From Polyangia bacterium (GTDB lineage Bacteria; Myxococcota_A; Polyangia; Polyangiales; Sandaracinaceae): 49,386 bases of DNA. Where the stretch lies: positions 1 through 49,386 of the forward strand of contig JAUHXR010000024.1 of assembly GCA_030426845.1 (NCBI GenBank). The letters are read 5' to 3'. The translations under genes were made by a program, and so were the position numbers. Positions 6,492 to 14,740 of this stretch are shown in pieces. Every line of letters begins with the position of its first letter. Within the stretch, counting starts at the first letter, position 1. Under the pieces are notes generated by a model that ran no database searches, was not told the origin of the DNA, and worked only from the letters and a program-made list of their open reading frames with translations.

Positions 6492-8951
6492 ATGAACAGA
6501 ACCCTCGCTCGGTCCCTCGCTGCGTGCCTGCTGCTGGCGCCGGCGCTCGTTGGCTGCGAGGAGGGCCCCTCCGGCGTCGGATCGGGTCGCGGCTACGCCG
6601 ACGAGGACGCCGGTACCTGCATGACCGCCGCCGCGGGTTGCCCCTGCGAGGCCGGCGAGGGTCCCGAGAGCTGCTACCTGGAGCCGGTCACCAACGCCGA
6701 AGGCCACATGGTCTGCACGGCCGGCCAGCGCTACTGCCGCGACGGACGGTGGACGGGCTGCGAGGGCCTGACCAGCTACATCCTGAGCACCGGCTCGGCG
6801 CTGATCGAGGGCCCGAGCGCCTGCAACGCGTGCGACCCGGCCTGCGCCTTCAGCTCCGACACCCCCGGGCCCGCCGACCTCACGCCGGCAAACTCGACCG
6901 GCGTCATCTACGACCCGGGCCGGATGGGCGTGACCCTTCCGTCGAACGGGACGACCGTCCTGCCGCTCCCCGACACCGACGGCGACGGCGTCCCCGACGA
7001 CTACGACCTGTTCCCCGGCGACGGCACGCGCGACGGCTTCACCGAGAACGGCGGCCTGTTCCACGAGCTGCTCTTCAACGACACGGCCGGGCCGGACCCG
7101 ATCACCCTGTCGACCGCGCTCTCGACCGCCGACATCTACTTCCTCATCGACCGCACCGGCTCGATGGCGGGCGAGATCGCCAACCTGCAGTCGGCCCTCA
7201 CGATGGGCACGATCCGCCCGGGCTGCACCGGCGGGGTCATCGGCGCGATCCGCTGCATCATCCCGGACGCCTGGTTCGGCGTCGGCTACATCGGCGAGTT
7301 CCCGGTCTCCCCGTACGGCGACTCGAACGACGTCCCGTACATGAACCTGCAGAACATCACCGGCGACACGGTCGCGGCGCAGACCGCGATCAACGGCCTG
7401 ACCACCAACGGCAACATCGACTGGTACGAGGCGCTGGGCACCGGCCTCTACTCGACCGTCACGGGCATCGGCTACGGCTCCTGGATCCCGAACGCGCCGG
7501 CGTGCCCCAACCCGGGCGAGTGGGGCTACCCGTGCTTCCGGCCCGGGTCCATCCCGATCATCATCGCGATCACCGACGCGCCGTTCCACAACGGGCCGAA
7601 CTCGGCCTACGACTACGACCCGGCCGACTTCGCCAACTACCAGCTGCCCCCGGCGCCCTACGTCACCGGCAACGACACGCTCGCCGGCGCGCACGATCTC
7701 GGCGACATCACCGGGATGTGGGTCGGCGCCACGGGGAACACCGGTGGCTACGGCAACGACCTCGACTTCGGCTGCAACTCCAACTCGGCCGATACGATCT
7801 TCCGCTTCACGCTCACCGCGAGCCAGACGGTGACGATCACGACGCAGGGCTCCGGGTTCAACACGGTGCTCGGGGTGTTCGACGTGCCCACCCTGACCGG
7901 CTTCTGCAACGACGACTACGCCGGGACGCACTCGACGATCGTGCAGACGCTCGCGCCCGGCGACTACTACGTGGTCGTCGACGGCAACTCGGCGGCCGGT
8001 TCCTACCACGTCGCGATCGGCGACCCGTGCGCCTCGGGCAACTGCGGCGGTCCGCCGTCCTGGACGGACACCGTCAACGCGCTGCGGGCCCGCAACGTCC
8101 GCACGATCGGCGTCGAGTCGAGCGAGGGCTACCTGGACGCGCTGACCAACCTCGAGGACCTCGGGGTGGCCACCGGCTCGGTCGACGGCGTCGGCTCGCC
8201 CTTCGTGTTCAGCATCGCGGGCGACGGCTCGGGCGTGAGCAACGCGGTCGTGGACGCGGTCGACGAGCTCGCCAACTACCAGCGGATGGACATCACCGCG
8301 CAGGGCGTCGACAACCCGGCCACCGCCGGCTTCGACGAGACGACCTTCATCGAGACGCTCACCGCGGTCTCGTTCCCGGCCGGGCGCTGCGCGGGCATCT
8401 CCGGCACCGACACGTTCCTCCAGTGCCTGCCGGGCACCAGCGTCAACTTCGCGGTCACGTTCCGCAACGACGTCGTCATGCCCACGGCCACCGCCCAGGT
8501 GTTCGACTTCGAGATCCGCGTCATCGGTGACGGCACCGTCAACCTCGACACCATCCCGGTCCGCATCGTCGTGCCGCCGGAGCGGCCCACCTACCCGCCG
8601 GCCGGCTCCTACTGGCGCGACTACGACAGCACCCTCTACTGCCAGTCGAACGAGCGGCCCGACTGGGGCGCGCTCAACTGGTCGCTCGCGACGCCGCCCG
8701 GCACGAGCGTCACGTTCGAGATCCGCGTCTCGGACGATCTGCCGACGATCGCCAGCCGCACGCCGGTCACGTTCACCGTGCCGCCGGCCACCCCGCCGCA
8801 GGACGTGGGTGCGCTCCTCGACACCGCGCTGGTCCCGCGCGGTCAGCCGTACATGCGGGTCACCGCGGTGCTGAACACCAGCTCCGACATGGTCTCGGTC
8901 CCGACGCTCTACAGCTTCGACCTGACCTACACCTGTCGCCCCGTCGAGTAG
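6492..8951 (+). CDS. Von Willebrand factor A lipoprotein with inserted PPC-like domain
   Basis: Predicted surface lipoprotein of 819 residues. The signal peptide MNRTLARSLAACLLLAPALV ends in a lipobox at VGC, and the Cys-rich region after it is short. A calcium-binding thrombospondin-type-3-like loop, DTDGDGVPDDYD, is near residue 161. The VWA domain starts near 215 with the MIDAS-like DRTGSM at about 220. It appears interrupted by a PPC-like beta-sandwich at about residues 394-512 (TIFRFTLTASQTVTITTQG, GDYYVVVDG). VWA-like sequence resumes at NALRARNVRTIGVESSEGY and ends near 596. Another 220 residues, probably Ig-like strands, follow. The ATG at 6492 was chosen over upstream in-frame starts because it begins the signal peptide and has AGGTG six bases upstream. 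Metal-dependent adhesion is likely but unproven. Confidence 0.8.
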   Translation: MNRTLARSLAACLLLAPALVGCEEGPSGVGSGRGYADEDAGTCMTAAAGCPCEAGEGPESCYLEPVTNAEGHMVCTAGQRYCRDGRWTGCEGLTSYILSTGSALIEGPSACNACDPACAFSSDTPGPADLTPANSTGVIYDPGRMGVTLPSNGTTVLPLPDTDGDGVPDDYDLFPGDGTRDGFTENGGLFHELLFNDTAGPDPITLSTALSTADIYFLIDRTGSMAGEIANLQSALTMGTIRPGCTGGVIGAIRCIIPDAWFGVGYIGEFPVSPYGDSNDVPYMNLQNITGDTVAAQTAINGLTTNGNIDWYEALGTGLYSTVTGIGYGSWIPNAPACPNPGEWGYPCFRPGSIPIIIAITDAPFHNGPNSAYDYDPADFANYQLPPAPYVTGNDTLAGAHDLGDITGMWVGATGNTGGYGNDLDFGCNSNSADTIFRFTLTASQTVTITTQGSGFNTVLGVFDVPTLTGFCNDDYAGTHSTIVQTLAPGDYYVVVDGNSAAGSYHVAIGDPCASGNCGGPPSWTDTVNALRARNVRTIGVESSEGYLDALTNLEDLGVATGSVDGVGSPFVFSIAGDGSGVSNAVVDAVDELANYQRMDITAQGVDNPATAGFDETTFIETLTAVSFPAGRCAGISGTDTFLQCLPGTSVNFAVTFRNDVVMPTATAQVFDFEIRVIGDGTVNLDTIPVRIVVPPERPTYPPAGSYWRDYDSTLYCQSNERPDWGALNWSLATPPGTSVTFEIRVSDDLPTIASRTPVTFTVPPATPPQDVGALLDTALVPRGQPYMRVTAVLNTSSDMVSVPTLYSFDLTYTCRPVE

Positions 8952-9010
8952 CCGAGGCGCCGCTCTCCGGTAGCGCGCGGCGCGGCCGCGTGGGATACGG
9001 GGCGAGGCCC

Positions 9011-9973
9011 ATGGCAGCGGACAAACCACCGTCGCCGTCGCGCAAGCGCAGCGCGGCCTGGCTCGCGCTGCTCGCGATCGCCGCGGTCGAGCTCGTCGGC
9101 CACTACGTGATCCAGGCGCGCGTGATCGCCGCGGACGACTGGGCCGCGGCCGCGGCGCGGGTGCGGAGCGAGTGGCGCGAGGGCGATCTGATCGTGGCTG
9201 CGCCGGAGTGGACCGATCCGCTGCTGCGTCGCGAGCTCGGCGACGTGATCGGCCTGTCGATGGCGGGGCGCGACGACGGGGTGGACGGCTACGAGCGGCT
9301 CTGGACGATCAGCGCGCGGGGCCACCTCCCGCCCGAGGCGCCCGAGGCCGAGCCGGAGCTCGACGAGGAGGTCGGGCCGCTGCGGATCCTGCGCTGGCGC
9401 CTGGACTCGCCCCGCGTCCTCTACCGCTTCGTCGATCACGTCCGGGACGCGCGCGCGACGATCGACCTCGGCGGGCAGGCCCGCCCGTGCACGTGGCAGA
9501 GCCAGGGCCGCCCCCGCGGCGGCGGGCTCGGCGCGGGCCCCGTGGTGCCGGCGGAGCGCCACGTCTGCGACCCGCGGCGCTCATGGCTCTGGGTCGGCGA
9601 GACGGTGCAAGACGACCTGCATCTGCAGCCGCGCCGGTGCGTCTGGCAGCACCCGGCGGGCGGCGAGGACGGGATCCGCGTGACCTTCCCGAGCGTGCCC
9701 CTCGGCGAGGAGCTGGTCCTCGGCGGCGACTACTACTACGAGCACGAGCGCAACCTCGAGCACGGCCCGACCCAAGTGTCCGTCTCGCTCAACGGCGAGG
9801 TGATCGCCGAGATGACCCACCGCGACGGAGACGGCTGGAAGCGCCTCGTCGCCTCGACGCAGGTGCCGGCCCGCGGCGAGGCGAGGGCGGGCGAGGTCAC
9901 GGTGGAGGTCCGCGCCCAGGATCCGACGCTCCGCACGTTCTGCTGGAGCGCCTACACCCGGGAGGCGCGGTGA
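9011..9973 (+). CDS. Single-pass membrane protein, partner of the adjacent glycosyltransferase
   Basis: Not a recognised named family. The 320-residue protein has a basic N-terminus, one membrane segment (AAWLALLAIAAVELVGHYVI, about residues 14-33), then a large extracytoplasmic part. That part ends in a beta-rich region (VTFPSVPLGEELVLGGDYY, QVSVSLNGEVIAEM) resembling a carbohydrate-binding or jelly-roll fold. The ATG at 9011 has GGGGCGAGG just upstream; an in-frame GTG at 8990 is the alternative. Its stop overlaps the GTG of the next gene (GTGA at 9970-9973), which indicates translational coupling. The obvious inference is that it works with the GT-C transferase, for example by presenting the acceptor, but the sequence alone does not prove this. 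Confidence 0.6.
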   Translation: MAADKPPSPSRKRSAAWLALLAIAAVELVGHYVIQARVIAADDWAAAAARVRSEWREGDLIVAAPEWTDPLLRRELGDVIGLSMAGRDDGVDGYERLWTISARGHLPPEAPEAEPELDEEVGPLRILRWRLDSPRVLYRFVDHVRDARATIDLGGQARPCTWQSQGRPRGGGLGAGPVVPAERHVCDPRRSWLWVGETVQDDLHLQPRRCVWQHPAGGEDGIRVTFPSVPLGEELVLGGDYYYEHERNLEHGPTQVSVSLNGEVIAEMTHRDGDGWKRLVASTQVPARGEARAGEVTVEVRAQDPTLRTFCWSAYTREAR

Positions 9974-11865
9974 GCGCGGCCGAGAGCCCCGCGGGCCGGG
10001 CGGTGGGCTGGCGCGACCACGCGGTCGGGCTCGCCCTCGCGGTGGCCTACGTCGCCGTGCTCCTCGCGAGCTCGGTCGGGCTCGGGATGAGCCGCGACGA
10101 GGGCTTCTACGTCGACGCAGCCAACCGCTACGCGGGCTGGTTCGAGCAGCTCGGCGAGGACTCCTCGGTCGCCTTCACGCGGGAGTCGGTGGACTCGTTC
10201 TGGAACGTGAACCACGAGCATCCGTCGCTCGTGAAGGGCCTCTTCGCGCTCTCGCACCTCGCGCAGCAGAAGTGGGAGCTCTTCGAGCTGCCGTCGATGT
10301 CGTACCGCTTCGTCGGCATGCTGAGCGGCGGCCTGCTCCTCTGGCTGATCTACGTCTTCGGTGCGCGCGCGTTCGGGCGCGGCGCGGGGGCCTTCGCCGC
10401 GCTCGCCTTCGCGCTGATGCCGCGGGTCTACTACCACTCCCAGCTCGACTGCTTCGACGTCCCGATCGTCTTGATGATGACGCTGGTGGCGTATTGCTAC
10501 TGGCGCTCGCTCACCGACTGGCGATGGGTGGCCGCCGCCGCGCTCGCCTACGGGCTCTGCCTCGAGACGAAGCACAACGCGTGGACGCTCCCCGCGATCC
10601 TCTGGGTGCACTGGGTCTTCGTGGCCCTCGGCCGCGCCCGCGGCGCCTCGAGCCAGGGCTGGGCGTGGCGGGCGTTCCTGACCGTCGCGATCGTCGGGCC
10701 GCTGCTCGCGTTCGGGGTCGCGCTCTTCACCCTCGTGCTCGTCCCGGTGATCCCGCTCCCGCTCATCAACGTCTGGTGGGTCGGGCTCATCGCCTTCCCG
10801 GTCTACCTCGGCGCGCTCTACCTCCTCGGGCGCCGCGCCGGGGTGGCGGACTGGCGCCGCTTCGTGCCCACCGGCTGGGTCGCGATGGTGATCGTCGGGC
10901 CGCTGATCTTCGTCGCGCTCTGGCCGTGGATGTGGTTCGACACCGCGATGCGGTTCCGCGAGTACGCCGCGTTCCACCTCAACCACGCGCACTACAACAT
11001 GGCGTACTTCGGGGTGAACTACTTCCGGCCGCCGCTGCCCATCAGCTACCCGTGGGTGATGACGCTCTTCACCGTCCCGCTCGTCACGCTGGCGCTCGCG
11101 GTGGCGGGGCTCGGCGCGCGGGTGAAGGCGATCGCGCCGCCCGCGTGGCTCGCGAAGCTCTGGCCCAGCGCGGAGCCGGAGGCGGACGAGGCGCGCACCG
11201 ACGTGCTCTTCGTGGGCCTGCTGCTCGCGCCGCTCGTCGTGATCAGCATGCCGTGGACGCCGATCTTCGGCGGCACCAAGCACTGGTTCAGCGCGTACCC
11301 CTTCGTCGCGCTCTACGCCGGGTTCGCCTTCGCGCGCGTCGTGCAGGCGGCGCGCGAGCGGCTCCCCGACGTCGGCGCGTGGCCGCGTCGCCTCGTCCCG
11401 GTCCTCGTCGCCGGGCTGCTCCTTGCCGCGCCGCTGGTCGAGACGGCGCACAGCCGCTTCTTCGGCCTCTCGCACTACACCTTCGCGGCGGGCGGCGTCC
11501 CGGGCGCGGCCGACTACGGCATGAACCGGCAGTTCTGGGGCTTCACCACCGGGAGCCTCGCCGGCTGGTTCAACGAGCAGATGCCCGACGGCGGCACGGT
11601 CTACCCGTGCGACACGACGTGGACGGCGTGGCGGATGCTCCAGCAGGACGGCTTGCTCGATGAGCGCATCCGCCCGGTCGGTGATCTGCCCACCGCGGAC
11701 TACGCGATCGTCCACCACGAGCATCACTTCGTGGAGGTCGACTACCAGATCTGGGCGGCCTGGGGCTCGGTCCAGCCGGTCCACGTGCTGACCTACGACG
11801 GGGTGCCGATCGTCAGCGTCTACGAGAACCCGCGCCGCGCCCGCGCTCAGCCGCCGAGTCGGTAG
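9970..11865 (+). CDS. GT-C family membrane glycosyltransferase (PMT/ArnT-like, GT39/GT83 type)
   Basis: Polytopic inner-membrane enzyme expected to move a sugar from a polyprenyl-phosphate donor to a lipid or protein acceptor on the periplasmic side. The 631 residues carry a first membrane segment, then the acidic loop motif SRDEGFYVDAANRY with Asp-Glu at about 43-44. NVNHEHPSLVKGLFALS corresponds to the conserved family motif EHPPLxK. About ten further hydrophobic segments follow. A late periplasmic domain contains FNEQMPDGGTVYPCDTTW. The GTG start at 9970 overlaps the stop of the membrane-partner gene. The last 19 bases overlap the convergent gene on the minus strand. The family is clear; donor and acceptor cannot be read from the sequence. 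Confidence 0.8.
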   Translation: MSAAESPAGRAVGWRDHAVGLALAVAYVAVLLASSVGLGMSRDEGFYVDAANRYAGWFEQLGEDSSVAFTRESVDSFWNVNHEHPSLVKGLFALSHLAQQKWELFELPSMSYRFVGMLSGGLLLWLIYVFGARAFGRGAGAFAALAFALMPRVYYHSQLDCFDVPIVLMMTLVAYCYWRSLTDWRWVAAAALAYGLCLETKHNAWTLPAILWVHWVFVALGRARGASSQGWAWRAFLTVAIVGPLLAFGVALFTLVLVPVIPLPLINVWWVGLIAFPVYLGALYLLGRRAGVADWRRFVPTGWVAMVIVGPLIFVALWPWMWFDTAMRFREYAAFHLNHAHYNMAYFGVNYFRPPLPISYPWVMTLFTVPLVTLALAVAGLGARVKAIAPPAWLAKLWPSAEPEADEARTDVLFVGLLLAPLVVISMPWTPIFGGTKHWFSAYPFVALYAGFAFARVVQAARERLPDVGAWPRRLVPVLVAGLLLAAPLVETAHSRFFGLSHYTFAAGGVPGAADYGMNRQFWGFTTGSLAGWFNEQMPDGGTVYPCDTTWTAWRMLQQDGLLDERIRPVGDLPTADYAIVHHEHHFVEVDYQIWAAWGSVQPVHVLTYDGVPIVSVYENPRRARAQPPSR

Positions 11866-12401
11866 GGGATCTCGAGCGCGCCGCTGCCGCAGCCGCTCGT
11901 GCCGCGCGAGACGGCCTGGAAGCGCAGGGTCACGTCGCGGCCGCCGGGGATCGTCGAGCCCAGCGGGTTGGGCACCTCCACGTCGATCACGCCGTCGCCC
12001 GGGACCGGATCGCCGCCCTCGCCGTCCGCGACCGTGAGGATGTTGAACACCTCGACCTCCGGCGTGCCGGCGTCGGGGTTCGCGCCAGGGTCGGGGATCA
12101 GCAGGGTGACCGCGACCTCGTGCGCCGGCGCCGACTCGGGGCAGCGCTCGAGCTCCACGTGGATCCGCGCGGTCGCCATGATGTCGCCCGGCGTGAGCGC
12201 GTCGGGGCTCACCGTCGCGGCGCGCACCTCCGCCCACTCGTACGGCTGGCAGACGAGCACCGGCTCCCCCGCGCAGCTGCGCCCGAAGTCGCTGTTGTCG
12301 CACCCGGCGAGGCCGGCGAACGCGAGGAGCAAGGTTCCGAGCCGGGTCGGGAGCAGAGCCGCGAGCAGGGCCGCGAGGCGTCCGAGGGCGCGGTGGTCCA
12401 T
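11847..12401 (-). CDS. Small putative lipoprotein
   Basis: No recognised family. The 184-residue product starts with a hydrophobic signal ending LAGLAGC, with Cys at 34 followed by Asp-Asn. Asp at +2 is the inner-membrane retention signal in Escherichia coli, but its meaning in myxobacteria is uncertain. The mature part is probably an all-beta domain (VAVTLLIPDPGANPDAG, VTLRFQAVSRGTSG) with four Cys residues. It converges on, and overlaps by 19 bases, the end of the glycosyltransferase gene. The 64 bp between its start and pssA hold no clear promoter hexamer. Confidence 0.6.
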   Translation of the reverse strand: MDHRALGRLAALLAALLPTRLGTLLLAFAGLAGCDNSDFGRSCAGEPVLVCQPYEWAEVRAATVSPDALTPGDIMATARIHVELERCPESAPAHEVAVTLLIPDPGANPDAGTPEVEVFNILTVADGEGGDPVPGDGVIDVEVPNPLGSTIPGGRDVTLRFQAVSRGTSGCGSGALEIPYRLGG

Positions 12402-12465
12402 CGCCCGGGAGTCTGAGCGCTGCCTGGAGCCGCGTCGAGGCGCCCTCGGCGCAGAGCCGGCGCGC

Positions 12466-13290
12466 TCAGTCGAGGTCGTCGTCGCTCAGCGCGTCGACGC
12501 GGCGGCGGCGGGCCGCGCGGCGGCGCATCCCGACCCGGAGGCCGCGCGAGACGTTGAACAGCGTCTCGGCGACGCCGAGGGCGAGGTAGCAGACGAGGAG
12601 CGCGACGAGCGCGAAGCTCGGGTGGAAGCGGATCGCCGCGGCCGCGCTCACCGCGACGGCGGCGCCGATCATCGCGAAGGTCCGCCAGCCCCAGCGAAGG
12701 TCCTTGAACGAGCGGAACTTGATCGTGCTCACCATGAAGAAGCCGAGGGTCAGCACCACCGAGAGCACGATCGCCGGCGCGCGGTGGAGCGTGCCCTCGA
12801 CCGCGTGGTTGGCCACGACCAGCGAGACGAGCACGCCGGCCGCGCCAGGAATCGGGAGGCCCACGATGTACTTGCCGGGCTTCTTGGGTGCGCCCTTCTC
12901 GCCCATCGCGAGGACGTTGAAGCGCGCGAGGCGGATCGCGCCGCAGGCCACGAGCGAGAACGCGGCCAGCGCGCCGCCGAGGCCGAGCGGCTCGAGCGAC
13001 CACTGGTAGACGAGCACGGCCGGGGCCACCCCGAACGAGACGACGTCGGCCAGGCTGTCGATCTGAACGCCGAACGCCGACTGCGTCTTGGTGAGCCGCG
13101 CGACGCGTCCGTCGATCATGTCGAAGAACATCGCGAACACGATCAGCAGCGACGCGCGGTAGAACGCGTCCGCGTCCGGGGCGTCGAGGCAGAGCAGGAT
13201 CGCGTAGAAGCCGCAGAAGATGCTCGAGAGCGTGAACAGGCTCGGGAGCAGGAAGAGAGCCTTCCGCAGGTTCAGCCGAGGACGCTTCAT
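12466..13290 (-). CDS. pssA: CDP-diacylglycerol--serine O-phosphatidyltransferase
   Basis: Makes phosphatidylserine from CDP-diacylglycerol and serine, the precursor of phosphatidylethanolamine, at the inner membrane. The CDP-alcohol phosphotransferase signature is complete: Asp57, Asp60-Gly61, Ala64-Arg65, Gly74, Asp78 and Asp82, within FFDMIDGRVARL and FGVQIDSLADVVSFG. About eight hydrophobic segments cover the 274 residues. The N-terminal LFLLPSLFTLSSIFCGFYAI is typical of the PssA subclass rather than PgsA. The C-terminus is a basic tail ending in an acidic SDDDLD. The ATG at 13290 has a GAGGGGGGAAG ribosome binding site. No phosphatidylserine decarboxylase is adjacent. Confidence 0.92.
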   Translation of the reverse strand: MKRPRLNLRKALFLLPSLFTLSSIFCGFYAILLCLDAPDADAFYRASLLIVFAMFFDMIDGRVARLTKTQSAFGVQIDSLADVVSFGVAPAVLVYQWSLEPLGLGGALAAFSLVACGAIRLARFNVLAMGEKGAPKKPGKYIVGLPIPGAAGVLVSLVVANHAVEGTLHRAPAIVLSVVLTLGFFMVSTIKFRSFKDLRWGWRTFAMIGAAVAVSAAAAIRFHPSFALVALLVCYLALGVAETLFNVSRGLRVGMRRRAARRRRVDALSDDDLD

Positions 13291-13378
13291 TCGATCTTCC
13301 CCCCCTCGCGCACGAGACGAGTGTACCCCGAAGGGGCGGCGTGTCCCGCGCGCCTTCGGCCCTCTTACGGTGAGGCGC

Positions 13379-14215
13379 TCAGGGATCTTCCTGGGAGTCC
13401 GCGGCGAAGAGGGCGTGGTTGCGCAGCCGGAAGATGGGGTCGGCGTCGTAGGCCGCCTCGAACGCCTCGGCCGCCTCGACCAGGCGCCCGGCCTCGACGA
13501 GCAACGCGCCGCGGGCCTCACCCGCGAGCGGGCCGCCGGCCTCGGCGTAGCGATCGACCGCCTCGAGCCGCAGGTCGAGCGGCGCGGGCGTGGCGTGGAG
13601 CGCCAGCCACCCCCAGTGCGCCTGGAGCTCGATCTCGCTCAGGTCCTCGGTGGTGGCGCGGCTGTGCATCGTGTTCCAGCGCGCCTTGAACGCGGTGCGC
13701 ACCACGAACCGCGGCGCGATCTGGCGGTCGCCCGCCGCCATCCCGTAGCGGCGGAGCATGTCGACGAAGCGCCCGAGCGCGGCCCGCGTCGCGTCGGGAG
13801 CCAGGTCCCCGGCCAGCGCCCGGTCCATCTCGGCGACCGCGGCCGCGCGGAGCTGCGCCGGCGCCTCGGGCCCGTGCGCCTCCTCGACCGCGGCGAGCGC
13901 GGCGAGCAGCCGGCGCCGCCGATCGACGGCGTCGGGCGGGTAGTCGTCCGCGTCAACCTCGGCGGTGTTGGTCTCGCGGTAGACGGTCCACCACGCGTCC
14001 GCCGCCTCGGAGGTGGGCGCGGCGGCCGCGGCCTCGGCGTCGTCGGCGCGCTGGGCGGCGACCGCGTCGGGCGCGAGCGCGAGCGGCGGCACCTCGAGGG
14101 GCGGCGCGGCGATCGGTCGGCTCCACGCGATCATCAGCAGCGCCGGCAGCGCGAGGGCGAGGGCGAGCGCGATCTGCGGGCCGCGTTGGCCGCGGCTCGG
14201 GCCAGGCTCACTCAC
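13379..14215 (-). CDS. Membrane-anchored protein with TPR-like C-terminus
   Basis: Not recognised. The 278-residue product has one N-terminal membrane segment (IALALALALPALLMIAW), an Ala/Pro-rich linker, then an all-helical domain. The last 60 residues (EARGALLVEAGRLVEAAEAF, EAAYDADP) look like a TPR helix pair. The GTG at 14215 was chosen because GAGGAG lies eight bases upstream. An in-frame GTG at 14248 would add 11 Arg/Ala-rich residues. The gene is divergent from the PilZ gene, and the roughly 100-bp region between them holds two hairpins. The 88 bp between its stop and the pssA start carry only the pssA ribosome binding site and nothing else I can name. Confidence 0.6.
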   Translation of the reverse strand: MSEPGPSRGQRGPQIALALALALPALLMIAWSRPIAAPPLEVPPLALAPDAVAAQRADDAEAAAAAPTSEAADAWWTVYRETNTAEVDADDYPPDAVDRRRRLLAALAAVEEAHGPEAPAQLRAAAVAEMDRALAGDLAPDATRAALGRFVDMLRRYGMAAGDRQIAPRFVVRTAFKARWNTMHSRATTEDLSEIELQAHWGWLALHATPAPLDLRLEAVDRYAEAGGPLAGEARGALLVEAGRLVEAAEAFEAAYDADPIFRLRNHALFAADSQEDP

Positions 14216-14265
14216 TCGACGGGCTCCTCGGGCTGCGCGCGCGCTCACTCACCTTGACTTCGGCT

Positions 14266-14295
14266 CCTCGATCCGAGGATAACCGCTCTTCGGTT
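14266..14295. promoter_or_regulatory. Two tandem hairpins in a divergent intergenic region
   Basis: CCTCG-ATC-CGAGG at 14266-14278 and AACCG-CTCTT-CGGTT at 14281-14295 are both perfect inverted repeats, three bases apart, in the leader of the PilZ gene. They could shape the PilZ leader RNA or be operator half-sites. Confidence 0.4.
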
Positions 14296-14320
14296 CTTCG
14301 AGGGTGAGAGGGATGTTCCC

Positions 14321-14629
14321 GTGAACACCGGACGGCGCGTCCACGAGCGATACGAGCGGCGACTCCGGGTCGTCGTGCGGGGCGACGGCTCGGTGATCGA
14401 GTGCGTCACCAAGAACATCTCGCTCGGCGGGATGTACCTCATCACCGACAACGACCTGCCCTACGGCACCCCGGTCGAGCTCGACCTCTACCTCCCCGCG
14501 CTCAAGGAGGAGGTCACCATCCAGGCGGTCGTCCGCTGGGTGAAGCCGGACGGCATGGGAGTGCAGTTCGGCAGCCTCCGCGCGCGCGAGGTCTGGGCGT
14601 TCAACCAGCTCTTCCGCGAAGGCGACTGA
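14321..14629 (+). CDS. Stand-alone PilZ domain protein
   Basis: Predicted cytoplasmic cyclic-di-GMP receptor of 102 residues consisting only of a PilZ domain. Both ligand motifs are visible: an Arg-rich RxxxR segment at residues 5-14 (RRVHERYERR) and the N-x-S-x-x-G motif at Asn32-Ser34-Gly37 (NISLGGM). VRWVKPDGMGVQF near the end is a typical last strand and resembles the short PilZ paralogues that are numerous in myxobacteria. The GTG at 14321 has GAGAGGG eight bases upstream. There is no neighbouring diguanylate cyclase or phosphodiesterase, so the partner process is unknown. Effector-type PilZ proteins in this group often relate to motility or surface change, which is inference here. Confidence 0.85.
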   Translation: MNTGRRVHERYERRLRVVVRGDGSVIECVTKNISLGGMYLITDNDLPYGTPVELDLYLPALKEEVTIQAVVRWVKPDGMGVQFGSLRAREVWAFNQLFREGD

Positions 14630-14664
14630 CCCTCCGCCGAGCCGCTCGCTCGCTCGAGTCGTTC

Positions 14665-14725
14665 GCCGCTCGAGCCGCTCGCCGCTCGAGCCGCTCGCCG
14701 CTCGAGCCGCTCGCCGCTCGAGCCG
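14665..14725. repeat. 16-bp tandem repeat array A (3.8 copies)
   Basis: The unit GCCGCTCGAGCCGCTC is repeated perfectly three times, with a 13-base fourth copy. Degenerate half-units lie on both sides, out to about 14641 and 14740. Each unit holds a CTCGAG palindrome. It fills the gap between the convergent PilZ and SprT-like genes. Confidence 0.9.
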
Positions 14726-14740
14726 TCAGCGTCGAGCCGC

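Noticed and set aside
6195-9029. A 944-codon open frame on the minus strand across the VWA gene
   Set aside because: It mirrors the plus-strand gene, is rich in Arg/Val/Asp/Gly with no domain, and the plus strand has a clear lipoprotein with VWA and PPC-like motifs. Long antisense frames are expected at this GC content.
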